Shown piece after piece: positions 34,596 through 47,103 of a stretch of 64,000 nucleotides of DNA. The notes beneath the pieces are model-generated. The model ran no database searches and was not told where the DNA came from. It saw nothing but the letters and a program-made list of their open reading frames with translations. The DNA lies in assembly GCA_037957365.1 (NCBI GenBank), contig JARHVA010001921.1, forward strand, positions 1,791,501 to 1,855,500, given 5' to 3'. How positions within the stretch are numbered: the stretch's first letter is position 1; the number at the start of each line of letters is the position of its first letter. Source of the stretch: Torreya grandis (lineage: Eukaryota; Streptophyta; Pinopsida; Cupressales; Taxaceae). Position numbers and translations under genes: made by a program.

Positions 34596-35300
34596 AAGTC
34601 TCTACTTGGGTTTCCTTTAGTTGCATTAATATGCTATGCTCTCTATTCTATTCTCATAAACAAAATTAAAGTTTCTTTTGGGATTAAATTTAACTACATA
34701 AATTGATTGTTGGCAAGTTTATCTCACATAGGTTAAATTAAGTCAAAGTAATTTGATCATCGCATCACTCTTTTTGTACACACTAAACCAAACCACCTAC
34801 ATCAATAAAACATCAAACAAATTGAGATAAGGCCTGAGTAGGATTTCATCACCTAGTGGTCACCTTACCCTTTCTCAAAAATCTTACATGGAGGTCATTA
34901 CCAAGGGGAGAATGAAATCAACTCTTTGGTTGAATATAAACTCTAGAAATTAGTATATATTAGCTAAGCACTTGATACCCTTATCATTGTGGTGTGTGAA
35001 GTGTGGGGGTAGGCCCTAATACCAAACCACATATTGATTTCCAATATAGTTCCTTTTAAGAGCCCAAACAACCTGAAACCATCCATAGATTTATTTTCTA
35101 GTACCTATTCTATTACCCCAAGTGGAGTCACATGATTTATTAAAAGCTTAAGGCATAATCTAAAAGAGAGACCAAAAATAACTTTAGGACTTAACGTACT
35201 TTCTAGTGTGTGATTGATTTCTTTGCTTATTTCTTGTCTTCTCTATTTTTGAGTGGTGAGATTATTTATGTATTCTCTCTCCCTTAACTTGAATGGTCTA
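34596..35300 (+). other. Leader of J
   Basis: About 0.7 kb is AT-rich, without a recognisable frame. ATGGTCTAACTCACC near 35293 looks like the remains of the gag start (MVLTR in A), now with an in-frame stop. Confidence 0.5.
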
Positions 35301-37500
35301 ACTCACCAACAATGAAAGAATCTAGTAGAATAGAACCCATCACTATACCACTAAATGCCTTCTTCCTCCTCATCCATGGAGTATGTTTCTAAACTATAAA
35401 ACTCTCCTCATCCTTTGATAAGTCCTTCCTTACCTCAAGAAGTTACCTAGGGAGATATAGACTTTGCCACCTTCTTATACAATAATCATGTGGCCATTCA
35501 ACATTATCTTAGCACCATGCCTCACTATACCCCTACCTCGATTCCACATGTGGACCCATTTTATGGCATGCCTTCCCACCTTATGGTAAAAAATTCTATT
35601 GCCATAGTCACCACCCAACCAGTGACTACCCAAGCTTCTTCATCTACCAATAATCCTTTTGATACTACTATGTAAAATCAACCTACCCAACCTACAAACA
35701 CCTATATACCTTCCACCCCCACCAATAAATCCTCTACCTTAAGAGCAACCCAACCACTAGCCACATTTACTCCCCTCACCATGGGAGTACGTACCACTAG
35801 AATGAATAACTTTCCTTTGGCTATCCCTAATCCACTAACCACTACCCCAATTCAAAATATTATGGTGTCTATAACTTCTACCATACCACTAATTAGTACA
35901 AAGGTCACTACCCTTCCTTTGATCACCAACCTAGCCACTGCTTCTACCTAACAGGTACCCATTACACCAAACTTGAGTTACATACCTAACCTATAAGGTC
36001 ATGTACCTCTACCTACTACCCAACCACTTGCATCCACCTACCCTTACATATCATTCACCCAACCACCTATGTCCACATATAAATATGTGGTAGCTCCTCA
36101 ACCTCTTACTAGTTACCAATATGTCACTCAACCACCACAATAATATGCACCTTACAACCCTTCAGGTGCATAAACCCAAGTAAATCTAATGAAAATTCTA
36201 ATGGATAAAATGACTACCTTAGATTTATCTATTTCTAGAGCTCACAACATCTTATCATATGACCAAATCTATAATGAGCCCATTCACCCATTTGTCCCTA
36301 TCAGACCATATCCTCCTCAGTGGGAGCTCCCCATGTTCTCTAAGTTTCATAGTAATGAGGATCCCCAATAACACCTTAGGGAATTTAGGTATGCATGTTA
36401 TTTTATTACCTATGATGATGCCCTCCTTCTTTGTACCTTCCTCATGTCCCTATCCAGTCTAGCATTAGACTAGTGTAGTGTCATAACCAAACATTCTTTA
36501 TTCTCCTTCACTTAGTTGGCCCAAACTTTCTTGGATTACTTTTCAATAAATATATCCAATAAGGTCTCCATCACTAACATTTACTCTATTTAGAAATTTT
36601 ATGATGAATCTAATACTAATTTTGTAGCTTATTGGAGGAGCCTAATAAATCAACTTTCCTTATCCTTACCCCAACCCAAACTGATAGAACTTTTCACTTG
36701 GGCATGTGCCAAGCACATCTATTCTTCATTACATGTTCAAAGCTTTAGAACCTTTGACAAAGATTTCACCATGGCATGTAAGCTATAAAATATAGCCATT
36801 GATGAAGGAAAGTTAAAGTTGGAAAACAAAAACTCTATTTACAAAACCAATGAGACTTTTTCCTCTAAACCAAGTAACCAAACCAACACTGGGACCAAAA
36901 CTAAGGGAACCATGAATGCAATTATCCTTAAGACCATTCCTCCACCATCTATCAATCAACCAAACTCCCCAAAACAAAACATAATAAACCAAACCTAAAA
37001 TAATCAAAAGTAATTTACTCCACTTTGGGAATCATATGCTTCGATCTTAGAGAAGTTGTTAAAAGTTAATATCATATAGATTCCTCCTATCAATCCCCCT
37101 CAATAATTTGATTCTTCTTGTCCTACACCTAGATGGTATAATGAGAATGATCTATGTTCTTTCCATCAAGTAGTGGGATATGATGTTAGTCGGTGAAATA
37201 CATTCAAAAGTGTTATCCAAACCCTCATTATCAAGGGAAATCTTGTGTTAGATAACCCCAATGCACCTCCAAACCAAGACATTAACATATTTAGATAGGC
37301 TTTTCCTAATCTTGCACCTACCAAAAATGAGAGCATCAAAGCTGAGTGTTCTTGTGATGCCCATACCATCAATATGGTTCTTGACACACTTATTACTAAA
37401 GAACCTACCACCCAATCTACTTGTTCTTTACCCTCTCCACTTATTGAGGTAGTGGAGTTACCCACCCCTCTTTTAGATACCCAAGCCAAATAGTTAACCT
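35301..37500 (+). pseudogene. gag of J
   Basis: One frame is followed from about 35480 to 37490. The N-terminal part is threonine/proline-rich (35490-36180). The capsid-like part (36189-36800) has NEPIHPFVPIRPYPPQWELP, AYWRSLINQLSLSLPQ and ELFTWACAKHI, each matching A. The first zinc knuckle is at 37155: CSFHQVVGYDVSR then TGA, so its last His is Tyr and its last Cys is a stop. LDNPNAPPNQDINIFR follows, as in A. CAA/CAG to TAA/TAG and TGG to TAG changes are frequent. The first codons are damaged. Confidence 0.82.
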
Positions 37501-39190
37501 TTCCCCCCCTCCACTTATTGAGGTACTGGAGTCATCAACCACTCCTTAAAATGATATACCAGAATAAGTAACCATTTTACCTTCTCCCTTAACCAATGAA
37601 CAACTAACTACCCCTTTGGAGATCATTCCCAAAGAGAAAGGTACCATGTATGCACCTACCACAAAGGAGTCACCCATCCAAACCTTGCATGCTTTGATTA
37701 AGGAAAAGGATGAGATCATCATTCCCCTTTTTCAACCTATAGGTTTATCTTTTAAGTCCACTATCTAGGGAACAAAACCAATCTATAAACCATTCTGTAG
37801 ATTAGTTCAAAAATTGGTTTTTGTCTCTAACCCTAATGTAGATCAGGTCACCTTTTGGTAGTAATTGGGGCTCCCTTATATCACCAAACAAGAACCTCCA
37901 ACCCCCATTTTAATATACCAACCCACCTTTTCTATTATCCAAACATTATCAACCAAACCAATAAAAACCTCTACCAACCTAACAATTTCTCAACCATCTA
38001 ATGCACCCAAACCCCAAACAACTAAATCACCCTCTCCAACCAAGCCAACCAAAAACCTTAGCATCTTCCCCATGTAAATCCCTAATCTCCCATCCTTGAA
38101 ATTGGAACTTACCTCACCAAACCCAACAACCAAACACTGAACCAAATTAACCAAGGAGGTAAAGCCACCAAAATACTAGAGGGATAAACTTATACCTCCC
38201 TCAACCTTGCCCTCTATCTCGAGACCTCATCCCTTCACTTTGATTAGGATGTCAATTATCTCAACCAAAACCCAACCACTACTACTGGTCACACCAACAC
38301 ACTTGCTTTTTGACACACCCATCTTCACCAAGTCATCAATAACCAAACTACCTACCCTAAAACCTCCTACCTCTAATTTATCAACTTCCACCTTACCAAA
38401 ACCAAAACCATCAACTAAAATAATTTCCTTACCCAAAACCTCTATCACTAAGCCTACTTTTAAGAAGACTTACATCCTACCAACCAAGACCAAAAAATTT
38501 AAACCCCTCTACCTTTAGCTGAATCTTTCTTGAATATCTTCCAAAGGATATTGAAATCTTCTTGCTTGACCTTATCCCCTATCAGGCCATTTGACCCTCT
38601 TGGCCCAAAACCCATTTGGTATAATGACCACCAAGTATGCTCCTATCATAAGACACTTAAACATGACATAGAGAACTAATAATCTCTTTAAACCATTATC
38701 CATTAGCTCTATGATGAGGATGATCTATTAATATAATATCCCCCCATGGGCCCATTACCAATCCAACAACCAACAACCACTACCCAATTCCTACTTAATC
38801 CCCCACTCTCACGTCAGAATGATGAGGAGCCAAACTAATGTCTTACCCCAATACTTCCCTCTACCCATACCCCCCATGTGGTCACCTAATCACATACTCA
38901 ATAGAAGGATAAGGGGAAGGCCAAAGTGTCCATCCCATGTACATACCCTTATGCCACCTCCCAACCAAGTCAAAATCAAGCACCTTCACCTTCGACTAAA
39001 CCCAATATATCTATCTTGGGTACCTCCCAAACTAACCCCTCTAAATTGATTAGAAGAGTGGTTCTCAAACAACCTCACCAAACCCTGATGAAGATGAGAT
39101 TATACAATTTGATTTCTACTTCACCTCATCATAAACAAGTAATGATATACTCAATGCAATCAATAGAGGTCCAACTTGACGACCCTCAAC
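37501..39190 (+). pseudogene. Gag-protease linker of J with second zinc knuckle
   Basis: A frame change occurs at the C run near 37503-37508. The next 1 kb is low complexity, rich in proline, threonine, lysine and serine (37865-38518). A second knuckle begins at 38638: CSYHKTLKHDIEN then TAA, the last Cys being lost; A has CLYHRTPGHDTETC here. The following TKPNISILGTSQ and KMRLYNLISTSPHHKQ (38990-39140) match KPKISILGASQ and KMSLYDLIQTSPQHRQ of A. An indel lies between the knuckle and this stretch. Confidence 0.72.
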
Positions 39191-40350
39191 CTCTAGTATC
39201 CTTTTTTGGCACTCTCCAAATTTCCAACCTTGTCACCTTTAAAGATTTAAAAAAACATTCTATCCATCTAGATGACCCAGATCCCCCTCTTTTCATCACT
39301 GCATACATCAACCAAACCCACATCAAATAGGTGATGATTGATGGAGGAGCCATTATTAAAATCATCTCCTCCCATGTTTATGACCAACTCAACCTACTAA
39401 ACAATGTCATGTCTGAAACCTTAGCCATCCTCTAATCCTTCAGTGACAACATGGCCACTACCCTAGGAACTATTATCCTTCACATCTATTTAGGACCTCA
39501 TATATTCCCCAAACTCTTTTATGTAGTGAAAGGTGATTTCCAATAAAATGTTTTATTAGGATGACCTTGGATCTGCTCCATGGGCTATGTCCCCTCTACC
39601 CTTCATCATTGCATTAAATTTGAGTATGAAGGTTAGGTTATCACTATACAAGCTAACCCAAGCCCCTTTTTATCATGTAACATGACTTATCAACTCAATA
39701 ATTTCCTCCTACCTCCATCTAGCACACCCTCATCAGCAAAAGACAATCCCTCAACCATGAAAGATTAAGTCATTCCTTCTTCTACCAATGAGACATCTAC
39801 TAGCTCATTCATCCCTTCAGACCAAATTCCCACCATAAGCCACTTAGAATCCACATTCTAACATTTTTCACTAGGGGAATATTTCCTCCTCACCCTTCAT
39901 GCTTTCCATACTCTCTAAGAATATGGGAAACTTGATTGCCAACCTAGATATGACCCCAATATCAGAGCCATTATTCCCTTTAGACCTTCAAACTATCAAA
40001 CCCATTTCATTTATGAGGGACTTGACAAACCACTTGGTGTTTATACTACCTCCTCTTCACCTCAACCATTCAGCTCTAGCTTCTCCTATTTAGATAAATC
40101 AATTTTTACTAAGACATACCTCTATAGGTGTGCTTGGAAAGGATTTGTTCTTAGATGATATGAGCATGGCCCACATGAGTTTATTTCCATTGAAACTAGA
40201 AAGCCTCATGAGAAACACTACCTTAGTTTCATTCTACCTAATGAGAGGAAAACCAAATAACCTACTGCCACCATTTTTGAGGAAGACAACCGTTCCACAC
40301 CAACCTCTTCTCCACCTAAGTGTGAGGATGATGACATCATCCCCTTAACA
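39191..40350 (+). pseudogene. Protease of J and following linker
   Basis: The active-site stretch VMIDGGAIIKIISSHVYDQL has its Asp at 39340; the usual DSGA or DTGA reads DGGA. It continues LHIYLGPHIFPKLFYVVKGD and VPSTLHHCIKFEYEG, as in A. The later linker contains TYLYRCAWKGF at 40114, matching A. The frame ends in TGA shortly after a T7 run (40351-40357); the downstream frame is -1 to this one. Confidence 0.78.
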
Positions 40351-40357
40351 TTTTTTT
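40351..40357 (+). other. T7 run at the Pro/RT frame switch of J
   Basis: CCCCTTAACA, seven T, then CATCAACATGA. The protease frame (position modulo 3 equal to 1) is followed by NMINLKPLTYQ in the frame modulo 0, a -1 relation, exactly as at 1156-1165 in A. Confidence 0.6.
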
Positions 40358-41516
40358 CATCAACATGATCAACCTTAAACCCTTGACTTATCAAAAAGAG
40401 GGGGAAATTGTAACCATCCCCTTGACCCATCTTGAGATGATAGGAAATAACTCTCCTACCATTAATACCATTCAATGTCAGGATGATGATTCCATTCTCA
40501 TCTATCTTGTTATTCTATATTCTTTCATCCAAAAATCCCTTCTTCTTAGGACTTTGACCATATTAAATGAATCTACCATGGATATCAACTTGGGCACTCT
40601 GGGCGACCCCCACATTATCAAAATTATCTAATTGCTAAATTTTAAGGAACTTTAGGACTTACCCTATTTCCTTTAAGACCATATCATATCATTTGTTTAG
40701 TTTTATAGTGACATGCTAGGAATTGACCCCACCATTGCCACCCATAACATAGTCACCAACCATGATACAAAGCATGTTAAGCAAATTTTTTGATGAATTC
40801 ACCTTTGTATAGCCCTTCTCATCAAAGAAGAGCTTCAATATCTCCTATTCATCAATTTCATTAAACTCATTCATTATCTATAATGGGTCTCAAATATCAT
40901 GCCTATCAACCAAATCCATAAGGGGACTACATCATTGTGTGCACTTTTATGACCTCAACCTTGCTTGCCCAAAAGATGACTTTCCTATTCTAAACATCTA
41001 CTAGATAGTTGATCTTACAGCTAGCCATGAGATGTTATCCCTCATGGATAGATTCTTAGGTTACAATCAGATACTAATTACTCAAATATCAACACAAGAC
41101 CACTTTTATCACCCCATGGGGAACCTTATATGATAAGGTCATGCCTTTTGGACTAAAAAATGTTTGTGTAACCTATGAACATGCCATGACCTATATATTC
41201 CATGACCTTATCCATAATATTATTGAGGACTATGTAGATGACCTCCTTAAGAAATCCAAATATTGGAAAGACCATCTGGATATTCTCAAGATTATCTTTG
41301 AGCACCTCATCCATTACCATGTCTACCTTAACCCCCAAAAGTGCATTTTTGGGGTCTTATCAAGAATACTTCTTGGCTTTATCATTTCCCTTTAGGGAAT
41401 CTAAGTCAACCTTACCAAAATCAAATCTATCCTCGACATGTTTCCCCCAATCAACCTCAAGTAACTCTATAGTTTACATGGAAAGCTCTAATCCATTCAT
41501 TATTTTATCTCTTAGC
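40358..41516 (+). pseudogene. Reverse transcriptase of J
   Basis: The pre-RT segment (40365-40631) has NLKPLTYQKEGEIVTIPLTH, QCQDDDSILIYL and NESTMDINL, as in A. RT motifs follow: DLNLACPKDDFPIL near 40960, ASHEMLSLMDRF, MPFGLKNVCVTYEHAM at 41141 and the catalytic YVDD at 41231-41242. LNPQKCIFGV and LLGFIISL come next. Catalytic aspartates are intact, but stops and at least one further indel between 40630 and 41141 break the frame. Confidence 0.88.
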
Positions 41517-41990
41517 TTTTGGACCATTTCCAACCCTTACACCACATTTTAAATAAAGATGTATCTTTTAAGTGGAATATCAACTATCGAAAGGCCTTTG
41601 ATTCACTCAAAAAGTACATTATGCCTTCACCTATCTTCACCACTGCCAAGGATTACCAACCTTTATACCTTTATATATTTACCACCGGCCACTCCCTAGG
41701 GGCAATGCTTGCTCATCAAGATGAAGAAAACAAAGAACAAGTAGTCTACTCCATTAGTCACATACTTGTAGAATATGAGATTCGATATACCCATACCAAG
41801 AAGCATTGTTTAGTTTTAGTCTTCATGGCCACCAAACTTTACCAATACCTTCTTAACCACAAAACTTATGTCATAACTAAAACTGATCTACTCAAGTATA
41901 TGCACTCTAAACCATACCAAAACTAATGTATGGCCAAGTAGCTCACGCTTTTAGCTAAGTTTACCCTTGAGTTTGTTTAGTAGAAGTCAA
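41517..41990 (+). pseudogene. Ty3 RNase H of J
   Basis: LNKDVSFKWNINYRKAFDSL, then PLYLYIFTTGHSLGAML and QVVYSISHILVEYEIRY are the connection and Ty3-type RNase H, with the first catalytic Asp (YTDAS in relatives) now in FTTGHS. The segment 41519-41926 is one open frame of 135 codons, unusual in this decayed element. ALVFMATKLYQYLL-like wording leads to the next domain. Confidence 0.82.
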
Positions 41991-42059
41991 TTAAAGGGAA
42001 ATTCATTGCCAACCAATTAACTGAAGCACCATTAATAAATAATTAACTTCCTCTTCTTG

Positions 42060-42500
42060 AGTTCCCCAATGAGTCCATTGTGACCCTTTCTTAGGAATAC
42101 TTCACCTATCAGGTCACCATTTTATTTGATGGATCAAAATGTCAATATGGTGGGGTATCTGGCATCATCCTTATTCTATTTAATGATGAACCTCTTATTT
42201 TATCTTTCAATATTTACTTTGAATCTACAAACAACATGGTTGAGTACAAAGCCCTAATGATAGGCTTTCAGTTCACTTTAGCCTTAGGATTCAAAATGAC
42301 CAACATATTTAGTTACTCCCAACTTGTGGTCAATTAAATTAATGGCTCTTACCAGTGTAAGATTGATGTTTTTAAATAGTATAAATAACTAGTTGATGAA
42401 CTCTTAACCTCATTTGAGCACTATCACATCTAGTCAACCCCATAATCTGCTTCTTTTACCTTTCAAATCCTATTTGCATCCTCCAACACTAAGATATCTA
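42060..42500 (+). pseudogene. Archaeal-type RNase H of J, downstream of RT
   Basis: TILFDGSKCQYGGVSGIILI (Asp codon at 42128), then FESTNNMVEYKALMIGFQFT and FSYSQLVVN form the second, archaeal-type RNase H typical of Tat elements. The first Asp is kept, the catalytic Glu of EYEAL is Lys and the Asp of GDSQLV is Tyr, so activity is lost. It lies between the Ty3 RNase H and integrase, unlike the position in K and I. Confidence 0.82.
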
Positions 42501-43700
42501 TTGTTATCCATAGACTTACCCATCCTTCCTATGTCAAACTAGATTACCCCACCATCTTTAATGTGGAGGAGATCCAACCTAACCTTTGGTATTAGTAGAC
42601 CTTTGACTATCTTCACCTTACCATTATTCCTTCTAGTCTTTTTAGGAATGCTTAAAGAGAATTTATCTAGAGTACCTCACATTATACCATTATGTGGGGA
42701 ATTATTTATAAATGTGGATTTGATGGTCTCCTCTTTCGATATCTATGCAGTCATGAAGCCTCTCATGCTATCAAATAAACACATGATGGGATTTATGGGG
42801 GACACTTCAGTGGCCTTGTTGTAGTTAAACACATCCTTTGCCTTAGCTATTACTGACCTACCCTCAACCAAGACTATTGTGAATATGTGAAAAAAGTGTT
42901 TTTAAGTGTCAACAACACACCAATTTACTTCACACACCTAGCCATAGTCTTTGTGTATCCACTAATTTTTGGCCTTTCTCATGATGGGGTATAAACCTCA
43001 TTGGTGAAATTAACCCCCATTCTTCATATGACACCATTATACCATCATTGTGACTAAGTATTTTACCAAATGGGTAGAGGATATTCCTCTTGTCTCCACT
43101 AGAAAATAAAAGACTATCTACTTTATCAACCATCACATCATCTACTGCTTTGGTGTTCCTCACAAAATTATCATCGAAAATGGTAAATATTTTAAAAATA
43201 AACAATTCTAGGGTCATTGTGATGCATTTGGTATCAAGGTAAGCTTATCATCACCTTATCACCCTCAAGCGAATGGACAAGAAGAATTCTCTAACAAAAA
43301 TCTTAACAACATGCTCAATAAAATGGTCAATGCATCTAGTCAGGATTAGTATTTGCACATCCCCTTCACCTTATGGGCATATCATACTAGCATTTGAACC
43401 CCTATGGGTGCTACCCCATTCTCTATTGTGTTTGGATTAGAGGTTATCTTACCTCTATAAGTCCAAATACCATCTCCTTACATATCTTTGTAGGATCTCA
43501 TTTTTTAAGATGATTATTGTTAGTACCATTTAGCCCAGTTTGAGATACTTGATAAGCATCGCTTACCTGCCTTTACCCATCTTCATGTCTATCAAGGGAA
43601 TGCCAAACATGCCTATAAAAAACACCTTAAAGTGAAATAATTCAACATAATAAACCTCATCGTAAAATAAAACTAACATGTCACCAACATGAAAAAAGCA
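42501..43700 (+). pseudogene. Integrase of J
   Basis: The zinc domain shows SHEASHAIK and HDGIYGGHFSGLVVVKHILC, then QDYCEYVKK (42740-42900). The core has GINLIGEINP, VTKYFTKWVEDIPL near 43050, HHIIYCFGVPHKIIIENGKYF, where DNG reads ENG, and SPYHPQANGQEEFSNKNLN near 43250. LWAYHTSI and TPMGATPFSIVFG (43370-43430) follow, then a basic tail. Several frame changes and stops. It is dead. Confidence 0.82.
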
Positions 43701-44930
43701 AACAGGGTAAGTTTGCTTTCAATTGACTTGGACCTTATACCATAACCCACAAGTATGGATCATGAGCTTACCAGTTATCCTCTCTTGAAGGCAACCTAGA
43801 ACTTGATCCCCTCAATGCTTTGCATTTATGTCCTTTATTTATTTAAAGAGGATCAAACTCACCTTTTATCTAACTTAAGCTCATCCCTTGCTTACAAACC
43901 ACATTCATCTCCTTATTTTAGAGGAAACTAATTAAAATTGAATCATGTGATTACCCATCATAGTCATAGCCTGATCTTGAACAATGGGTACCATAGATCT
44001 ACCCATCGTAAGATTCTCATGGTATTTTTCCCCTTTTCATGGGATAGATTCCCATGATCATTGTCACCTAATCCTCTTTACACCTAATCAACCTTCTTGT
44101 ACTTCTAGTTTTGCCTTCATAAAGGTGAAAAATTTAAACCTATATAGACATGTCTATGTCAAAAAAATTTAATAAAATAAAAAATAAAAATCCAAACCAA
44201 AAACAATCATGGGTCATTCCTAGCATTCACAAACTACTTCCTTAAAGGACATTTGTTGAAAACATGTTCAAAATTGCTCAAAGGTGAACTAATACATTGA
44301 AGGACAACTATCAAAAGCATTAAACAAAGTTACAAACTTATACCACTTCCTTAAAGGATGGCTAAGTACAACATTTGTAAAAATAAGTAATTTTTTAGAA
44401 GCTTCCCACATCGATCAACATCCCCAACCCCCCCACCCAAAAAAAAGTAAAAGACCCATTTTCAAGAAATAGCAAAATCAAAATAATTTTGAAAACCACA
44501 ATCAGATCTCATGAGTATACTTCTTGCATCTATCACTAGACACTTTGTATGTCATAGACTTGTTTATACTGACTCCTTAGAAACTTGCAAAAGAGGCATG
44601 CAAGTCTCATAAAAAGGTTCCATGTTTCATCCATATTCTCTCTATATACTATAAAGTAAGGGATTTCAATCTCACTTGACATAATGTGATCATGATACCT
44701 TTTTAACCAGCTAAAAAATGCTAATGTGAAGTATTCAAAGGGCTTATGTTACTTAAGCTAATCAAACTTTGGTTTATTTTAGTCCTTTTCAAATAAGAAA
44801 AATCATGTCCTCTTCCTATCCTTTATGACTAGTTGATATATTCACTAAGACACTTGTCTCTTGATTATATTATTTTTTATCACATCTAGTGTTGTTGATT
44901 AACTTACTTTATGTGCTCTACCTCAAAAAA
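43701..44930 (+). other. J: region after integrase
   Basis: A possible integrase tail runs to about 43930 (RVSLLSIDLDLIP, SSLAYKPHSSPYF). After that I see no frame. The sequence is C/A-rich on the plus strand, as expected for decay that turns CpG into TpG/CpA in non-coding DNA. Confidence 0.45.
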
Positions 44931-45360
44931 GGTAATAATAACCATAATCATAAACACCATACATCAACATATATCATAAGCATAAACATACATCATTAGC
45001 ATATCCATCAGATGTCAAAATCAAGCATCCATGAATAATAAATCAGTCATCCATGAATAATAAATCAATCATATACTTACTAAATTTTAGCATACACATC
45101 ATCATAATAACCATAAATAACATAAGCATCATTATTAGCATAAATAAAATCCATCACATGCCTAGCTAGGTGAGTCCATCACAAGCATAATCAATATACC
45201 ATAATCAATATAAATATCACATCATAAATATTAACATCAAAGCATACCATAGACCATAAGAAATAAACAAGGATCATATATATCAATCATGAGCCTAACA
45301 TCATAATGTATACAACAATATCCATGTCTCTCTCAAAATGTACATCTCACTGCATTGACT
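44931..45360. repeat. CAT-rich low-complexity tract in J
   Basis: About 0.4 kb is built from irregular CATAA, CATCA and ATCATAAGCAT words, with one local duplication of CATGAATAATAAATCA near 45030-45065. It is not a clean microsatellite. Confidence 0.6.
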
Positions 45361-45599
45361 CATAGGCCAGAATCAAAATGTTATAAAACAACATATAATA
45401 TATCTAAACCATGTCATGTCTTTGCCCTTGGGGCACTACTATCTCCTGGCACATTGATGTTTCCTAGTGCTTATACCCTACAGTATGTACCATTCCACCT
45501 ATAGAAGTAGCCCACTAACCTGGTGTCACCATGCTAGCACCACCTACCAGACTAACTCTATACTCACCCCATTAGGGCTCATTAAGATAATACCTCAAG

Positions 45600-47103
45600 A
45601 CTATAGCCTCATAATAGAATAACTCCACTATGGTTAGGTATCATGCTATGGGGATGGTACCCAGTGGTCTTATATATGTTTTAACTCCTCCTCCTCTCTA
45701 TCTCAAGGAGTCTCTCTCCTAGGTAACCATGTCTAGTGAAGCTTTAGCTTGGTCCCTACCACTTGTAAATGTCACCAACTAACCCTGTAAAGTAGCCACT
45801 TGACCCTATAAAGCTACTACTTATGCCTTTGCAATGGCTAAAACCACTCTTGTCTATGCATCTAGGGTGCCTCCCTAAACCTATGCTTGATGACCTCTAC
45901 CTAGTGGGTCTACATCCATATGATGCCTACCACTATCATCCCCACTAAATTTTGTAGTCATGTAAAGTGCCTGGTACCATGTAGGGTAACCATCTAGAAA
46001 ACCTACATCATCAATCACTGACCTCACTAGCAAATCTTTTTGATCTAGCAAGGTCTATACTAGATGTGGCACATGAAGTAAGATCTCTACATCCTCCCAC
46101 ATATACCTGGGGAATGGGTCCAAGATTCCATAAATCAGGCCAAACTATCTCTAAACCCTGTCGAATGGGATGAGCTCTACCTCCCCATCCCTCCTATTAA
46201 ATATCTACCTATAACTCTATAGGGATAAAGTCTACCTCATGTATCTATCCCACTTTGAAAACCTAACATATGGCCTCTAGGTAACATCACCAATGACCAA
46301 AGTATCCAATGCACCTTTGAACCAATATACATCATGAGTTACTCCTCTTATACCTAAAGTGGCAAAGTTATCCCTCCACCACATGAAACCAACCAATTAA
46401 TCTATCTAAGTAAACCCAACCCACAGTAGCCCCATCAACCTCAACATTTGAATGTGCTCATAAGCCTAATAGTTTAAAACAAGCTTGATTCTAATGTCAT
46501 ACCTCCTATGAGATATAAATCCCTATATCTCTCTCTATATATAAATAAGTAGAATAAGTACCCATCCAAACACTGCACATCCTAGCAACATATCAACTAA
46601 CACCCCCAACAGTAAATATGGAAACCTCCTATTTCTCAAATTTGAAAGGCAAAAACATGACACAACCATCATCATCATAGTCATTAGTCTCCTCTCACCC
46701 TTCACCCTCTGATAGAGTGTAGAGTAAGTGAAACCCCCAATAGCCACTTGATGTGATCATGGTCATCTCCATACATCAGCTCCAAGAGCTCCTCCCACTC
46801 CTACTCAATGTGATATATTAGATCACCCTAAAATGGAAACCAAGTTATCTTGTGTATATTCTCTAGCAAGATAGTCATCTCACTAGTGGGTAGCAGGAAG
46901 GTGTTCATGGCCAAATCCCATATCTCTATGAGGGCCAAGATCATCATTGCATCTTGAAACACATGATGGTAATGTCACATTGTTTTGAGCCTGACCTCCT
47001 TCATATGTGCCCATCCACTAGGGTCATCCCCTAGTGGATCTATACAAAGATGTGAGGTACATAATCCCACATTTAGATCTGCTCCCACACCTACATAGTT
47101 CAT
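45600..47103 (-). pseudogene. Antisense plant-mobile-domain-like reading frame of J
   Basis: The frame opens at ATG 47103 (MNYVGVGADLNVGLC). FQDAMMILALIEIWDLAMNT is followed by FLLPTSEMTILLENIHKITW (46904-46845), with the F.LP.GEMTITL.D...LL pattern of the plant mobile domain (PMD) family. HDHIKWLLGVSLTL follows. After an apparent frame change, RPYVRFSKWDRYMR and ELIPFDRVQRQFG (Q codons now stops) near 46260-46140 fit the later PMD part. The end (45860-45700) is a likely coiled coil: ALQGQVATLQGQ, SGRDQAKASLDMVTQERD, again with Q to stop. It lies between integrase and the 3' LTR, opposite to pol. The function in retrotransposons is unknown. Stops follow the same C-to-T pattern as pol. Confidence 0.7.

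Noticed and set aside
38227..38448. Minus-strand 73-codon frame
   Set aside because: Shadow of the threonine/proline-rich linker of J; low complexity on both strands.
46535..46747. A separate membrane-protein gene (hydrophobic C-terminus)
   Set aside because: It starts within the antisense plant-mobile-domain-like region, right after the first PMD block, and its frame differs through an indel; better read as part of that decayed frame.
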